Origin: Strigamia acuminata
Taxonomy: Eukaryota > Arthropoda > Chilopoda > Geophilomorpha > Linotaeniidae
Assembly (NCBI GenBank): GCA_949358305.1
Contig: OX442315.1
Span: 20,612,427 to 20,672,426, forward strand
DNA length: 60,000 nucleotides
Reading direction: 5' to 3'
Shown here: positions 14,265-49,026 of the stretch, one piece after another
How the letters are laid out: each line of letters begins with the position of its first letter
How positions within the stretch are numbered: position 1 is the first letter of the stretch
The notes under the pieces: model-generated
Database searches by the model: none
What the model saw: the letters and a program-made list of their open reading frames with translations, nothing else
Told to the model about the DNA's origin: nothing
Program-made: the position numbers and the translations under genes

Positions 14265-14457
14265 GGCGGCCAACTTCCACCGACTTGCTGCTCTTTTATC
14301 TGTTCCTCCCTCTCATCCGCCATCATCTGATAAAGTGCGATTTACTGGCGTCCTGGGTCTGCCATTGGCTTTCTCCGCCTGTTAATTTACATCTCACACT
14401 TACTCACCCCTTCTCATCTACACCTGAAATAAATTTATTTAATTTTTTTTTCCTTCA

Positions 14458-14472
14458 TATATATATATATAT
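14458..14472. repeat. (AT)n microsatellite
   Basis: A run of AT dinucleotides following a T-rich tract. Confidence 0.85.
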
Positions 14473-17400
14473 CCATTTTGATAACAAGCATTTTTTAAAG
14501 AAAATATATTTTATCTATTACAATTTTTATTTTTGCGATAATATAGTGGAAGGCATGAATTGCAGATGATAAATAGCATAAACGCGGGAGCGAATACGGC
14601 GTGCGTGTGGTCAGTTGGTTTTTTCACTCCCCTCGTGGCCTTTTTGCCCATTTTGCTGCGTTGCCGTTGTTGCTAGTCATAAATTTTTTTCTCTAAATAT
14701 TTTATTGCGTCGGCTGTTGGCTCGCCATAGCTCGCAAACGGAAGAGGGTGGGTACGGAGTAGATTTGGAATTGCACGAGGTGGGAGAGGAGATGCAAACA
14801 CGACACTAGTCCCCGATACAAGACGCAATCTGCAACGCTGAAGATAAATTGGCCAAGGGCCCCCCAGGTGCCCATTCACGCGGGCGGCGGGCGGAAGAAA
14901 AAATTCGCTCCCATTTGCATACACGAAAAGTGCCAATGCCGCGCGTGCCGTCGTCGAGGACGAGGACGAGCCTCCTCCTCTTCCTCGCCCTCTCCCTCGC
15001 CCTCCCCCTCCCCCTGCACTCCTTACACCTAGTGACATACGAATGCAGGGCAAGTGAGCAATCAGGCAGCGTCTCGTTGCATCATTGATGCTTCTCAATT
15101 CATTAGTTGGCCGCAGGGAGGTGTCGTCGTCTGCACAGGTGCAAAGCATGTGGCTTCCTCATCCTCTCTCTCTCTCTCTCTGGGTTGCTTGCCAGTTGCC
15201 ACTCGAGTGTCGACGTGGTGCACTTTGCAGCCGACCTTTTGCTCTCCTCTTCATCGCCCCCATTGCAAATCCCTAACAGATGGCGTCGGGCGACTGGCCT
15301 GCGACATGGCTCCCCGCGATGAACTGATAATGATCCGATTATTCTGCTTAATGTCGCTCTTGTTCAGTGTCGACCCTTCCCCGCGGCGCCCTACAGTGTC
15401 CTGACTCAGTCCCCCTGCGGGTCTCGTGGACGTCGCTGTCGCCATCTCACGGGCAACGGAGCGCGGAAATGCGCTTTTCCCCTTTGCTTGTTCCCTCGGC
15501 GCTTTGCGTTGGGGTGGGCTCGAAGTTTGAGCAGTGGGTGGATCGACCATCTGCCTGTTTGGTGGCGACCGGTGCGCATGCGTGTGTGTTTATGTGTTTA
15601 TACGTTTATACGGGGTAGTGCGGGTGCGTGCGAGTGCCGTTTTTTTGTCGCTTCCGGTGTTTTCTTCTCTGGGTTGGGGTCGGACAGCAGAAAGCCATCG
15701 ACTGACGTCCCTCAGCGCATCAACATTTCATAGGTGAGGGGCGAGGGAAGGGAGGAAGGGGCAGCGTGCTCAGCGAGGCGATAGCAGACGCCCCCGCCTC
15801 GGCCGCTCCTCCGCCCCAAGGGAAATATGCACGGGGTAAAATATTAATTGGGACGCGCGCGTTGCCACTCTGCGTTTCTCCCCTCCCTCACGTTGCTATC
15901 TGCTGTTTGTTGACAGCATGACCGTTGCCAACACGTTGGCAACTTTTCTCGTGATTTATTTGGCTCCGCGTTAAAAAAGAAAGTTGTAAAAAAAGAAAAG
16001 GAGTTGGCGCCAATAAAAATGCGAGCTAATTAACGCAGCGAAAATCGGTAGGCGGCAGCAAATTGAGGTGCGCTGCTCAGGAATTATTGGAGTCACGCGT
16101 TCCATTTCACACACTTGAGTTTTCGTTTACTGCTTAAGCACATACGGCCTCATTAATTCATTCCTAGTGAGCGAATTAAAAGCACTGTTACTCGACGAGT
16201 CAAATGTGCCAGTTGGCAGAGCCGGCCCGATGCGGGAGCTGACCGTGTTCGAAGCCCCCCCACTCCTCTCTCTTTCTCTCTCTCTCTCCATGCAACACAT
16301 CGTCATATCAAACTCCACCCATCCCCATCCCCCTCCCCCTCCCCCATCCCGTCTTTCTTCCTCTTTTGTCCCCCACCCTCCCTGCAGGGCACACCGAACG
16401 TGCAGTGAAGCGTGGCACTAAGGTGTTAAGTTTCCTTTGAAATTCACAAGTGCGCGTCTCCCAGCCTCTCTCTTCCGCTTTCCTCCCCCGCGGGGGTCCC
16501 ACCAGGAATATTTACTTTCCAAAAGGCATCGCCCCCACACCCTCCGGCGAACAAAAAGCCGAGCGCGTGGCGCATTCGAGGGAGCCCCTGTCCATTAACC
16601 CGCGATCACCTTTTAATGGAGCGCCAGATACATTTCAACAAATGGACCTCGCCACCTGAACAACACGACCCCCGCCCGCCTCATCAACAACCACCCCCTT
16701 GCTCCGTATGTTTGCGTTGGCCGTGTTTTCGAAGCAAATGAATTTTATTTTATTTTGTTCCATGCGTTCGGAAAGCGCGTTTTTTCTCCCCGTGCGAATG
16801 AATAATAGAGGAGGAATGTTTTTCTTTTTCTTCTTTTTCTTCTCGAAAGAAGAAAAGAAAAAAGTTAAAAATTCAGAAAGTTAAAACGGAAATTTTTGTT
16901 GGGTTTTGTGGGTGGGGCAGTGGAATTGAGGAAGATCCTGACCACGCCCATCGTTCGGTCGCCAATGGCAACGGAATCTTCTTAACAGGGATGGAGATCG
17001 GGAGATGACAGCTGTTGCCTAGCAACAAGATTTTGGTTCTCCAATCGTCACGCTTTGGTAGGTGAAGAGGGGGTTGGGGGTTGATTGAAAAATATGAGAA
17101 AAGTCGAGAGAAGGAGAAGAGGGGGGGGGGGGTATTAATTAATCGGCGTAAAACGGAAAAGGGGAAAAAATGTAAAAAGAGAAGAGGGAAAGGAGAAATA
17201 TTGATCCAATAAGAAAACAAGCGACTGGAACTGAGCCAATGAGCAACACGAGAGAGTTTTATGATCATTGCACTTCTCATTCGCCAACTCACAACAACTT
17301 GTAACCCTTTACCATCATTTTATCTCCTCGCGCTCGGCTCGGCGTTCCCCTCTCCGTATAACCTCTTGCTCACCTTGATTGCCAAAACTGCCACAAGGCT

Positions 17401-18256
17401 TAACACCTGAGATTTCAACACCATGGGGAGGTGAAGACGCACGAATCAAATTGATGTCGATGATGAATATTGATTAGAAAAGCGCTGCGGGTTACACAAA
17501 CAACACCTCGGCAGGCTCGGCGGCAAACGCACTTCCGGCCATGTTGCAGATTGTTTTCCGTCCGCGGGTGGCGGGTGCTGGCAAGGGAAGGGAAAGTGGA
17601 GTGAGTGAGTTAAGAAGGGGCGGGTTAGCGTTCGCAGTTAAGTCGAGTTTTCTCAGGGTTTTCCATGGTTGAGGGTAATCACCTCCCCGGGGAGCGAATC
17701 TAACGAGTGGGAAAGTGGAGTCGGCCACCCAACGTGTTTAATTTGATTAAACTTGGTGAGCAGATTAGCCCCGGTGTGCGTTTCTTGGCGTTCGGGGTGC
17801 AGGCGCGTGCGTGGCGCATCCCTCTCGAGGGCATCCTGATCTGTCCTTGGGAGTTGGCAAATGTCGAAAGAGATTATTTGGGAGGAAAAAAGAAAACGGT
17901 GCGAAAATGATCCGTTTTTGCGGGTTGGTGTGGCGATTAAGTGGCGCCCCCTCGAGGTGTGTCGTCGTTTAATGGAATTGTGTTTGTTAATCAGGTGACA
18001 AGTCCAATCGGCGATGTGGGGGCGCCGCGTTCCATGACAGTTATTAAAAGATGAAACGCGCCTCTTAATTCCACTGTGGCCACAAATGCTATTAAACGCG
18101 CCACCCTTTCCTTCCGCACCTTCCCCGTCACATTCCCGCCTCGTTTTCTTTTCTTATTGCTTCTTGCTTCCATATTTCTTCGCGCTTTTTCTTTCTTTCA
18201 TTCTTTCTGTTTTATTGGTTTTGTTTTTAATTTTCTTTATTTCTTCTCTTTTTCAG

Positions 18257-18300
18257 ATCAATTGTTGGAATCGTCGAAAAATGCAGTTTTGTTACTTCAG
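18257..18300 (+). other. Splice-flanked 44-nt exon-like segment
   Basis: A long pyrimidine tract ending TTTTTCAG sits directly before position 18257, and CAG followed by GTTTGT marks a donor at 18301. One frame across the 44 bases is open. It lies 4.2 kb upstream of the EBF start codon on the same strand, so it could be an alternative 5' exon of EBF, an exon of an unrecognised transcript, or chance. Confidence 0.2.
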
Positions 18301-18900
18301 GTTTGTACAGAAAAAGAAAAAAAAAGATTTAAATAATTCAAATTGAATTATCATCATTCCAATCACCATTATCATCATTAATGCGAAATTAAAGTCGGAT
18401 AGCGTTTACCGCGCGATTTATCGTATGAAGTTGCCCCTCGTCGGAATTGGAGCAAACTTTGCTGCCAAGCACCTGTTAATGTACTTGCCTTCGGGCCGAG
18501 GGAATTGAACGTCCACTCACGGACCTTGGTAGTGGCCACTGGCAAAGCGGCCATTAGGAGTAACGCCGAGGGAGACGCGCTCGGGCCGCTTAAATCTTCA
18601 TTAATCCGTCCAGGCGGCGTGCTTTTATTGTCGCTGGCCCACGCGGGGACGACTCGCTGCCCATTAGCCATCTCGGATGGTGGCGATGGTCACTTGCTGC
18701 CCATTAGACACCTCTTCTCCTCCTCATACTTTTGCCTTTTCGAGCGAGTAAATGGCGACGAACGTCATGACGAGCGGAGAAAGGGGATTGTCGCTTTTGT
18801 TCTCTTTCTCCCCCTTAAGTCGAACAAATTTTATCACATTTCTCTTTGGCGTGCGGAGGGCGGCAAAAGAGCGCAGAACGCGCCACTTAATTTAACGCAG

Positions 18901-21240
18901 CGACGAGACGCGGCGTCGACTCCGAAGCGATTTAATAATGCAATATTCAAATTTGTCCCTGTGTCTGCTGCCGTGTTTCATTCGTCGCAAGAAGGTGTGG
19001 GAAGGGAGGGGGCCTCGAGCAAAAGCGTTTCAACCAAACCCTACATCGTCGTCATTTCTGCCTCCTGCTTTTTCTCTTCTCCCCCGAATCCCCGACCCCT
19101 CTTTTTCATACCCTCGTTTTTTTTTTTTTTACTTTTCTTTTTTTATACTTTAATGTATTACAGTTTCAATTTCAGTAAAAGAAATAACCGTAAAAAAATG
19201 TTTTTATGGCATTTTTAAATTAATTGTATGAATTAATATTACTGTATGTATATATGCAAAACAAAATTAAATTGTTTTATTAACGATTGGGGGTTTCATG
19301 CATTGTTCGGCAACGATGAAATGAATACATTAGAGCGCAGAAGCTGAGAAATCTTATTTAATATTACTGTCGGAGGTTTGGGGTGCGACACTGAGAAAAT
19401 TCGTGTCCGAATTTGCACATTACTATGAATTAAAACAAAAAATTTGAAGTAAAATTTTTTTTCTAATTTTAAAGATTCGGTTTCCAAAATTTTATTTATG
19501 TAAATGTGATTTCTACGCTTTTCCGTAAAAAAATAATAAGTTTTGTTTGGTTAGTAAGAAATTATTTAACGGGTTTCTTTCTCGCTTGTACAACAAACAA
19601 TAAAATGTTGTTTTTCGCAATTTAAATCAACAGATTTTAAAGGATTGTTTATTTAAAGTAATAGCATGTGTTTTGACTCGTTTCATTACTTACGGCACCT
19701 TAGTGCATAGTCTGCAACATTTTTAAAAATTGACTCATGTAGGAAAATATAAATTCATCTAATAATAAAGATAAAAATATATCCGCAAAAAGTGAAAAAC
19801 AAGTTGTCAAAAATCTGTTTATTTAAACATTTTAAATTTTATTGAGTAAATGTAATCAAATCTACATACCGTATGTAGAATTTCCAAGCAACTAACTCCA
19901 ACTGCTTATTAACCTCTACCATCTGTTCTTAAAACTAAAAAAAGAAAATGCTATTAATAGAAAGCGAAACACTTTGTTACATTAGAAAATTATAAATTAA
20001 AAAAAGATACAAATTCTGCATGTTTATCCACCAAAATACAAATACAACAAATGGGAGTTTGTTAACATAGCTTAAGCCATATTAATTTCGCTAAAGTCAG
20101 CATCTTGTTGTGCGAATATCTTGCAAACTGACACATGTAGAATACAAATTTGTTCAAAAAAAACCCAGACCCCTCGTTTGTCCCCTACAAACCGCCAACT
20201 CCAACATTGCGAGTCTCAAGATGCTGAGTTTATCTTAAGTTTTACAATTGGTATTATTTGGCTTAAAATCAAGTGTAAACTTAGAATTTGTCAAGAAAAT
20301 GTTGACATTTGTCATATATTGGTACTTAGAACTGTTTTGTTTGGAATTTTGCATTTGAAATGTAAGAAAAATCAGCTGAGATTGGGATTTACGCGCACTT
20401 TTTTTGCTGGGGTGGACATTTTTAGTTCACTTCAAAACTTCAGCGACTTCAAAACTTCTGCCTGCATTATTAAGTGATTGAAATGTATTTTTTCGGTACA
20501 TTTTTGTTTAATCTATCACCCTTGGCAATTTAAATGGAAAATAGAGATTAGAGGTGTGACCCCTATTCGTTTATCGTTATAAAGTGTGTTGGCTTGTGCA
20601 CGAGTACTTATTTCAGTTTTACTAACACCAAATGCAAAAAAAATAAAACTAGAGATATGACTTGGACTTTTATTTATTAAAACCATAATTTAAATAATTT
20701 TATTCTCGGTTTTTCTTCTGGGCATAATTTACATCTCAGTATCCAGAGATTTATGGTAAACGTCCAAAAAAAGAAGTCAGTGCCACAATATAAATTTTAT
20801 ATTAATAAACACTAGTATTTGGCGCTTTGTCAAGTCTATCTGATTTCTTGGTATATAAAAAAAATTCTTGTAAGATTTTATAAAATTATACGAACTCTTA
20901 AGTTTAATTTTCGTATTAATTTTCAGAGAATAAAAAAAGCAAAATAAATTTCCAAAGCCAGAAAAATAATTCTCATTTTCTTTTGTAAGAAACGTCCATT
21001 ATTTTCTAAATTTTAAATTTTTCACTATTTTTCCAAATTCCTACCATTTTCAAACCAAAATCACCCAACTAAATTTACTGTATTTTGAAGTAAAACGGCC
21101 CCAAAAAAATCTACAGAAAAATGTGTGTAACACGGTTCGCTCAATTGCCAACAGATGCCGCTAGTTTAGTGGCGCCTGTAAAAATACAAGTATAAAAATG
21201 ATTCGCTTTCGTTCAAACTGAAAGAAAATTGGTTTTCTAA
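18901..21240. other. AT-rich block, no recognised gene
   Basis: GC content falls sharply after about 18.9 kb and recovers after about 21.2 kb. The longest frame (20121-20477) starts at a TTG codon and has no recognisable domain. The 20-mer shared with 10329-10348 lies here. The block may be old transposon debris; no intact element is visible. Confidence 0.4.
20166..20185 (+). repeat. Copy 2 of a dispersed 20-mer
   Basis: It matches the reverse complement of 10329-10348 at 19 of 20 positions. Similarity fades within a few tens of bases on either side. Confidence 0.4.
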
Positions 21241-21939
21241 AAAGAAAAAGCGTTGGCAAAGCGATGAAATATTTAAGAGTTCATTCGCCTTCTTACTCCT
21301 TTACCTCCACCGTGTGAAAAAGGTCAAGGGTGTAGAGGATTATGTGTTAGGGGTGGGGGTTATGCGTTTAGACCGAACGCCCCTTCCCTTTTAAAAGCAT
21401 GATTGCGAAAATGAGAAAAAGGAGGACCACGAATGTCATCAACACCATGAGTGCGATCAAACCCAACCTCACGACTGCCCACTACTCAATGCAATAATTC
21501 TTTCCTCCTCCTTTGCCATGATGATTCGAACAAGTCGAAGAAACGTTGGTCCTTTGTGTTCTTGTAACCACATTTAATCCATTTAACCCATTTTTAAACG
21601 GAAACACATCACTTAACATGCCACCCTTCGCGACCCTTGACCCTGGGAGAAATAAAGGAAGAAAGGTCACTGGGCGTCCTTCCTTCTTTTATCTTTCTTC
21701 CCATTTTGACATCGCCCCTTTCCCACTGCATTCTCCGCAAGCCTTGTTAATCCGTGTTGCGTTTGTTTGAAAAATGCAAAAAAAGCGGAATTTGGCCACA
21801 TGTTTTCGATTCGGTTGTTTGTTTTTGCCGCCAGTGAGCGCGCCCGTTGCATCAGTTGGCGCATTCGTAATGCGATGATAATTTTATTCGGAGCGCGCTG
21901 CTACGGCGTTGGGGCGCCGAGTTGGGCGCCGAGGCAGTG

Positions 21940-22518
21940 CGCGTCCGCGATTGGCTGTTGGCGCAGACTGGGAGGTGGCTTAGGGATAATGGCACATGTC
22001 AATCAGGTGTGTGACGTGGAATCCCGCGAGGGCGGAGCCCGAGGGGAGAACACAGCGAGTGGGCAGAGGAGAGAGGCCAACAAAAGAGACACCCCGAGAG
22101 AGAGAGAGAGAGAGCGAGAGAGAGACGCGCGGCCAACAAATAAGCGGCACAAGTCCGTTGTGGTAAATCCGAAGCCGATCGCAATCATTTACCGTTTAGT
22201 CGGGCCCTTTCCTACCTGCGAGGTATAACAGACGCAATTGATTGGCCGCTCGGATCACTCGCCGACGTCAGCGCCCGCTGCGCCGTCCTCGTGCGTTGCT
22301 AGTCCCGTCCTCGTTGCCGTGAGCCCATGCCGTGAGTAGTGGGCGTTGGTCTATCGTCGAATTCGGATTACTCGTCTCGTCTGTGCGGGTGGTGGTTAGC
22401 CGAATGCGGCGGCAGCCGGCGTCTCACTGAGTTGCCGTGATCCCAGCAGCGTGAGTCCGTTCTCCTTCTTCCATTCACCGTGTTCTTCGTGGGGTCTTCG
22501 CCGCCGGGCTGCTCCCTC
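21940..22518 (+). promoter_or_regulatory. Putative EBF promoter and 5' untranslated region
   Basis: A CpG-rich segment directly upstream of the EBF start codon, without a convincing TATA box. Inverted CCAAT boxes (ATTGG) occur at 21950-21954 and 22241-22245, and a CRE-like CGACGTCAG at 22263-22271. A minimal upstream frame (ATG-CCG-TGA at 22327) precedes the main ATG. The exact transcription start cannot be read from the sequence, and an upstream 5' exon is possible. Confidence 0.45.
22096..22125. repeat. (GA)n microsatellite in the EBF promoter region
   Basis: An imperfect GA run, a potential GAGA-factor type element if the organism is an arthropod. Confidence 0.85.
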
Positions 22519-43346
<20,828 letters not shown>

Positions 43347-44944
43347 GTCATCAAACAAACTACGCTCGCTCGCGTCTTGTTTCTGGCATCACCAGTTAAT
43401 GACATTGACAGTTTTGATTTTTAATTTTCCGAGTTTATCGTTTAACATTTTCCGTTCGGTTTCCTGTATGTTTTGATTCCGTTCGCGTGGGTGATGCCGT
43501 TAAGTGTTTTTAGGTGCGGGTAGCCTCGATCGCCTCGTGATGTCATCCGAACCATTTTTAACTTGGTGAATCACATGGACTGCAAAGTGGCCATATTTTG
43601 TGGGGGTGGAACGCGCCGGTGTTGGCCGACCCGTGTTATTGCTCAGGATTCGTTTCCCTTCCACGTTTTTTTGGTTCCTCGTGGTGATCCGCCCGCACCC
43701 GAGGGCGGGGATTTTTCTCATCGATGATGTCATATCAATATTTTTGACTCGTTTTTCTTTTCCCCGTCTCCGTTGTCGTGTTCTGTGTAGAAGCTATTTT
43801 GTAATATTTGTATCATAATGGCGCCTGTGCGTAAATTTGACCTCTGCCCTTCCTTCCCGTTCCCTACGACCTGTTTTATCCCGCTCCCCCGTCCTCAGCC
43901 CCGCCGGGCCGCGAGGAGAGAAAGAAAGATAGAATGAAAGAAAGAAAGAAAGAAAGCGCCGCGCTCGGTGGGAAGAATGTTGCCAACAAAAGTGCGTCCT
44001 GTCACGTTGTGTGTCTTCGTCTGAACTTTTTTCAAGAATCCCGTGGAGCAATTTACTTTCAATATTTTTCGGTATTCGATCCAAGAAAAAGAAGAAAAAT
44101 AAAAGAAACCAAACCCAAAAAAAATATATATCAGGTTCAACTGACGACACATGTGTATAATTCCATTTTCATATTGTATGATAATTAAAAATTTCTGCGA
44201 AAAAAAAAAATTCATTCAAGTGATGAAATATTTTTTTCCTATTTTTCTTTTCTTGTTACGATAAATGGCACGCATTTCACACACAAATTATGTAAATTAA
44301 AATTATTTTGTCACCCGACCTAATGGAGTTTTAATCGAGTGGAAAATGAAGTTACCAGGTAAGTTAATTTCATTTCGACTGCAAGCAAATTCGCTTGCTG
44401 GAATTAATAAACTCTAAAAGCCGACCAACCGAAATCCGCCGATTTAGCACTAAATTGATAGATTAATGTGTCGCGATGAATTTACGCAAGTTGATTTGTA
44501 TTATAACTGGCCGAACTTTTAACCAAATTTGTATCTCCGGCAATATCACTTATTCAATAAATGTTTTAAAACGCTAGAATGAGTAAATCGAACATACCTT
44601 CGCATGTAGTGTTCGCTGTTAGACAATGGTAACTCTGGTCACCGCTAGGGGAAAATTTGGCACTAGCTGATGGCCGAACGTGAAGAATACAAACATTTCG
44701 ATTCGACAAAGCCCCAAGGATCGTCTGACACGTTTGTACAATTATCTTTTCACTTTATTTCACTAATAATTTTGCCAAAAAAAATCATTACACATCATGA
44801 TTGTCACCTAGAAATTGACTGTAACTTAACAACAAGCAACCATTTTGACCTTTAGATTCTAGAATACATTATTTATTTTACTATTTCTAACACAATTTAC
44901 ATATCTGGAATGATCAAATTTACACATGAATTCAATTAAACAAT
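43347..44944 (+). other. EBF 3' untranslated region and convergent intergenic space
   Basis: Sequence following the EBF stop. Candidate polyadenylation hexamers AATAAA occur on + at 44098-44103 and 44406-44411. The convergent V-ATPase gene has its own hexamer (TTTATT on +) at 44872-44877. A (AAAG)n run lies at 43921-43956 and a small palindrome (GCAAGC...GCTTGC) near 44381. No further coding exon was recognised. Confidence 0.5.
44872..44877 (-). terminator. Candidate polyadenylation signal of V-ATPase B
   Basis: AATAAA on the minus strand, about 70 bases beyond the stop codon of the V-ATPase subunit B gene. Confidence 0.5.
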
Positions 44945-47385
<2,441 letters not shown>

Positions 47386-48075
47386 TTTAACTCAGCTGAC
47401 TGAAACGAAAAACAAGACTGCGCAAACTCGAACTTATCGCTCTGTCAACAGCGCCATTTGAAGCTAGTGAGGAATTATTAAAACAAAGATATGAATACAA
47501 AATGATAATAACTATAGTAATTATGATTTGTTGTTTAGTGCGTGTTAAGTCTGGCTAATAACAAGTTTGAACATTCAAATTTGTTTTGTAATCGCATTAA
47601 ATAATTGTTAAGTGTAAAACTTTACACCAACTTGAACTGAAATGATGTAATTTCATGTGACCTTTTCAAATAAAATTAAAAATAAATTAAAAATAAAAAA
47701 GCCAACATCAAATTTAATTAATATTGAGGTAAAATATTAATTAAACTTCCCAAAAAAAAATAATTAAAGCTATCATCTAATAATTAAAAAGTAAAAATTT
47801 ATATTAAAAAAAAAAATTGTGTTTATGCAGTTGTAAATGCTTTTCCACCTTGCACCTTAAGCTAATTGCATTTCTCTGCCATTCTTCCGCGTCGAGGGTG
47901 GTAACAGTACCGGTGTCCACCGGCCAAAGATGGTTATCGGCGGAAGAAAATAAAGCGTTAAAAAAAACATTACGAATTTATTGCGAGGGGAAAAGTTCAA
48001 TTGCTAGAGGCAGGTCGTTGAAAAGAAAATTAAAACCCGAACTCGGTGTGGCATCATATTGAATCAGTTTTTACA
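47386..48075. promoter_or_regulatory. Shared divergent promoter region, V-ATPase B and small secreted gene
   Basis: 690 bp separate the start codons of two divergently oriented genes. No TATA box is obvious beside either start. The segment is AT-rich in the middle (47640-47815) and GC-richer on the right. A frame at 47817-48062 has no recognised domain and starts at TTG, so I treat it as noncoding or 5' untranslated. Confidence 0.4.
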
Positions 48076-48736
48076 ATGAACACTCGGTTTCTCTTTTTTT
48101 GGACAACCGCACTATTAATTAGTGCTGCAACGGCCAAACGAAAAGCACGGTCTCTAATAGGACTAACGAATGGAGGCAGAATTAATATAGGTAAGTGCAA
48201 AACCAAGTCTTTTAAATTTACAACTACAATTTTAATTTTTTTTTTCCTTTTATTTTTTCATAGGTGTGCAATTTATTTTGCCTTTGACCATATCTCTTCC
48301 CATGGTGTCTGGCAATATGGGGCGAAAACGGCGCTCTATTGAAGGGCCGCTCGAAGATGATGAACAATACGATTTGGATCCTTGGCACGGACCCCGTTTA
48401 CGAAAATTAGATTTTTATTTTGAACAACTCAACATCGACGATGAAGCATGTCGAGAACGACTTATGTGCGAAATTGCGGCTGAGCCCGACACGTATTACC
48501 CACTCAGCCAGTTATTGCTCACAAAATTTGAAGATGACATTCAAACTCCTTTACAACGTATGCGCGGTTATGAAACCGCCGTGTTATCGGGTGGAAATGA
48601 GACCAATACGTGTGCCGTTCTATACTCGTCGTGTCCCGAGACGCCTTCGCAACTACTCAATTTACCCATGATACGCTTGTGGCAAACTATCGATCAGTTT
48701 TTCCAAATTAATATGTACGAGGAAATGGATTTATGA
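48076..48736 (+). CDS. Small secreted protein of unknown function, two exons
   Basis: Exons 48076-48190 and 48264-48736 are joined in phase at a GTAAGT donor and TTTCATAG acceptor, giving 195 residues. Residues 1-20 form a classical signal peptide (Arg, then a hydrophobic core ending ATA). A polybasic R59-K-R-R62 suggests furin-type cleavage, which would release an acidic C-terminal part of about 133 residues. Four cysteines remain in that part (C101, C107, C155, C162), with an ERLMCEIA segment reminiscent of the Cys-containing region in DM4/DM12-type insect proteins; that likeness is weak. A hydrophobic stretch (about 40-54) precedes the basic site. AATAAA hexamers follow the stop at 48778 and 48783. 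Function is unknown: it could be a prohormone-like or extracellular protein. Confidence in the gene is good, in the function low. Confidence 0.8.
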
Positions 48737-49026
48737 TCCGTATTCAGTAAACCGATAGAGAATTTACGCCTTTTTAAAATAAAATAAAATTGCTTATTAA
48801 ATAATTATTGATTGCTATTTTTATTTCGTACGATTACAATTGTAAAATGTCAGATAAATTTGTATAAAAACAATGTTTTTTTTTTAAATATTGAAATAAA
48901 CCATTCGGATCAAGGCAAGGCATCGGCGTGTGCAAATAATGCGACGCGGGGACGGTGGCTTAAAGGCGGTAATGACCGTAACCGTAAGGAAAACAAATGG
49001 AGAAATGTAACAGCATAATTTTCGTT

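Larger units (their letters stand above)
4601..18900. other. GC-richer, CpG-bearing gene desert upstream of EBF
   Basis: Base composition changes near 4.6 kb to clearly higher GC with frequent CpG. Many long open frames occur on both strands at once, as expected from GC-rich DNA, and none shows a known domain. The block carries numerous simple repeats and short AT homeodomain-like cores (TAATTA, ATTAA). Lying directly upstream of a developmental regulator gene, it is best read as cis-regulatory flank; that is inference from position. One splice-flanked segment at 18257-18300 is listed separately. Confidence 0.45.

Noticed and set aside
16160-16260. tRNA-like B box (GTTCGAAGC) after GGCAGAG
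   Set aside because: No cloverleaf can be drawn: acceptor and anticodon stems do not pair.
18505-19218. 237-residue open frame on +
   Set aside because: It starts at TTG, ends in poly-T-encoded Phe runs, and shows no domain; an overlapping minus frame is equally open. Compositional artefact.
20121-20477. 118-residue frame in an AT-rich block
   Set aside because: Although long for AT-rich DNA, it starts at TTG, has no known motif, and overlaps a dispersed repeat trace. Possibly a decayed element, but I cannot support a gene.
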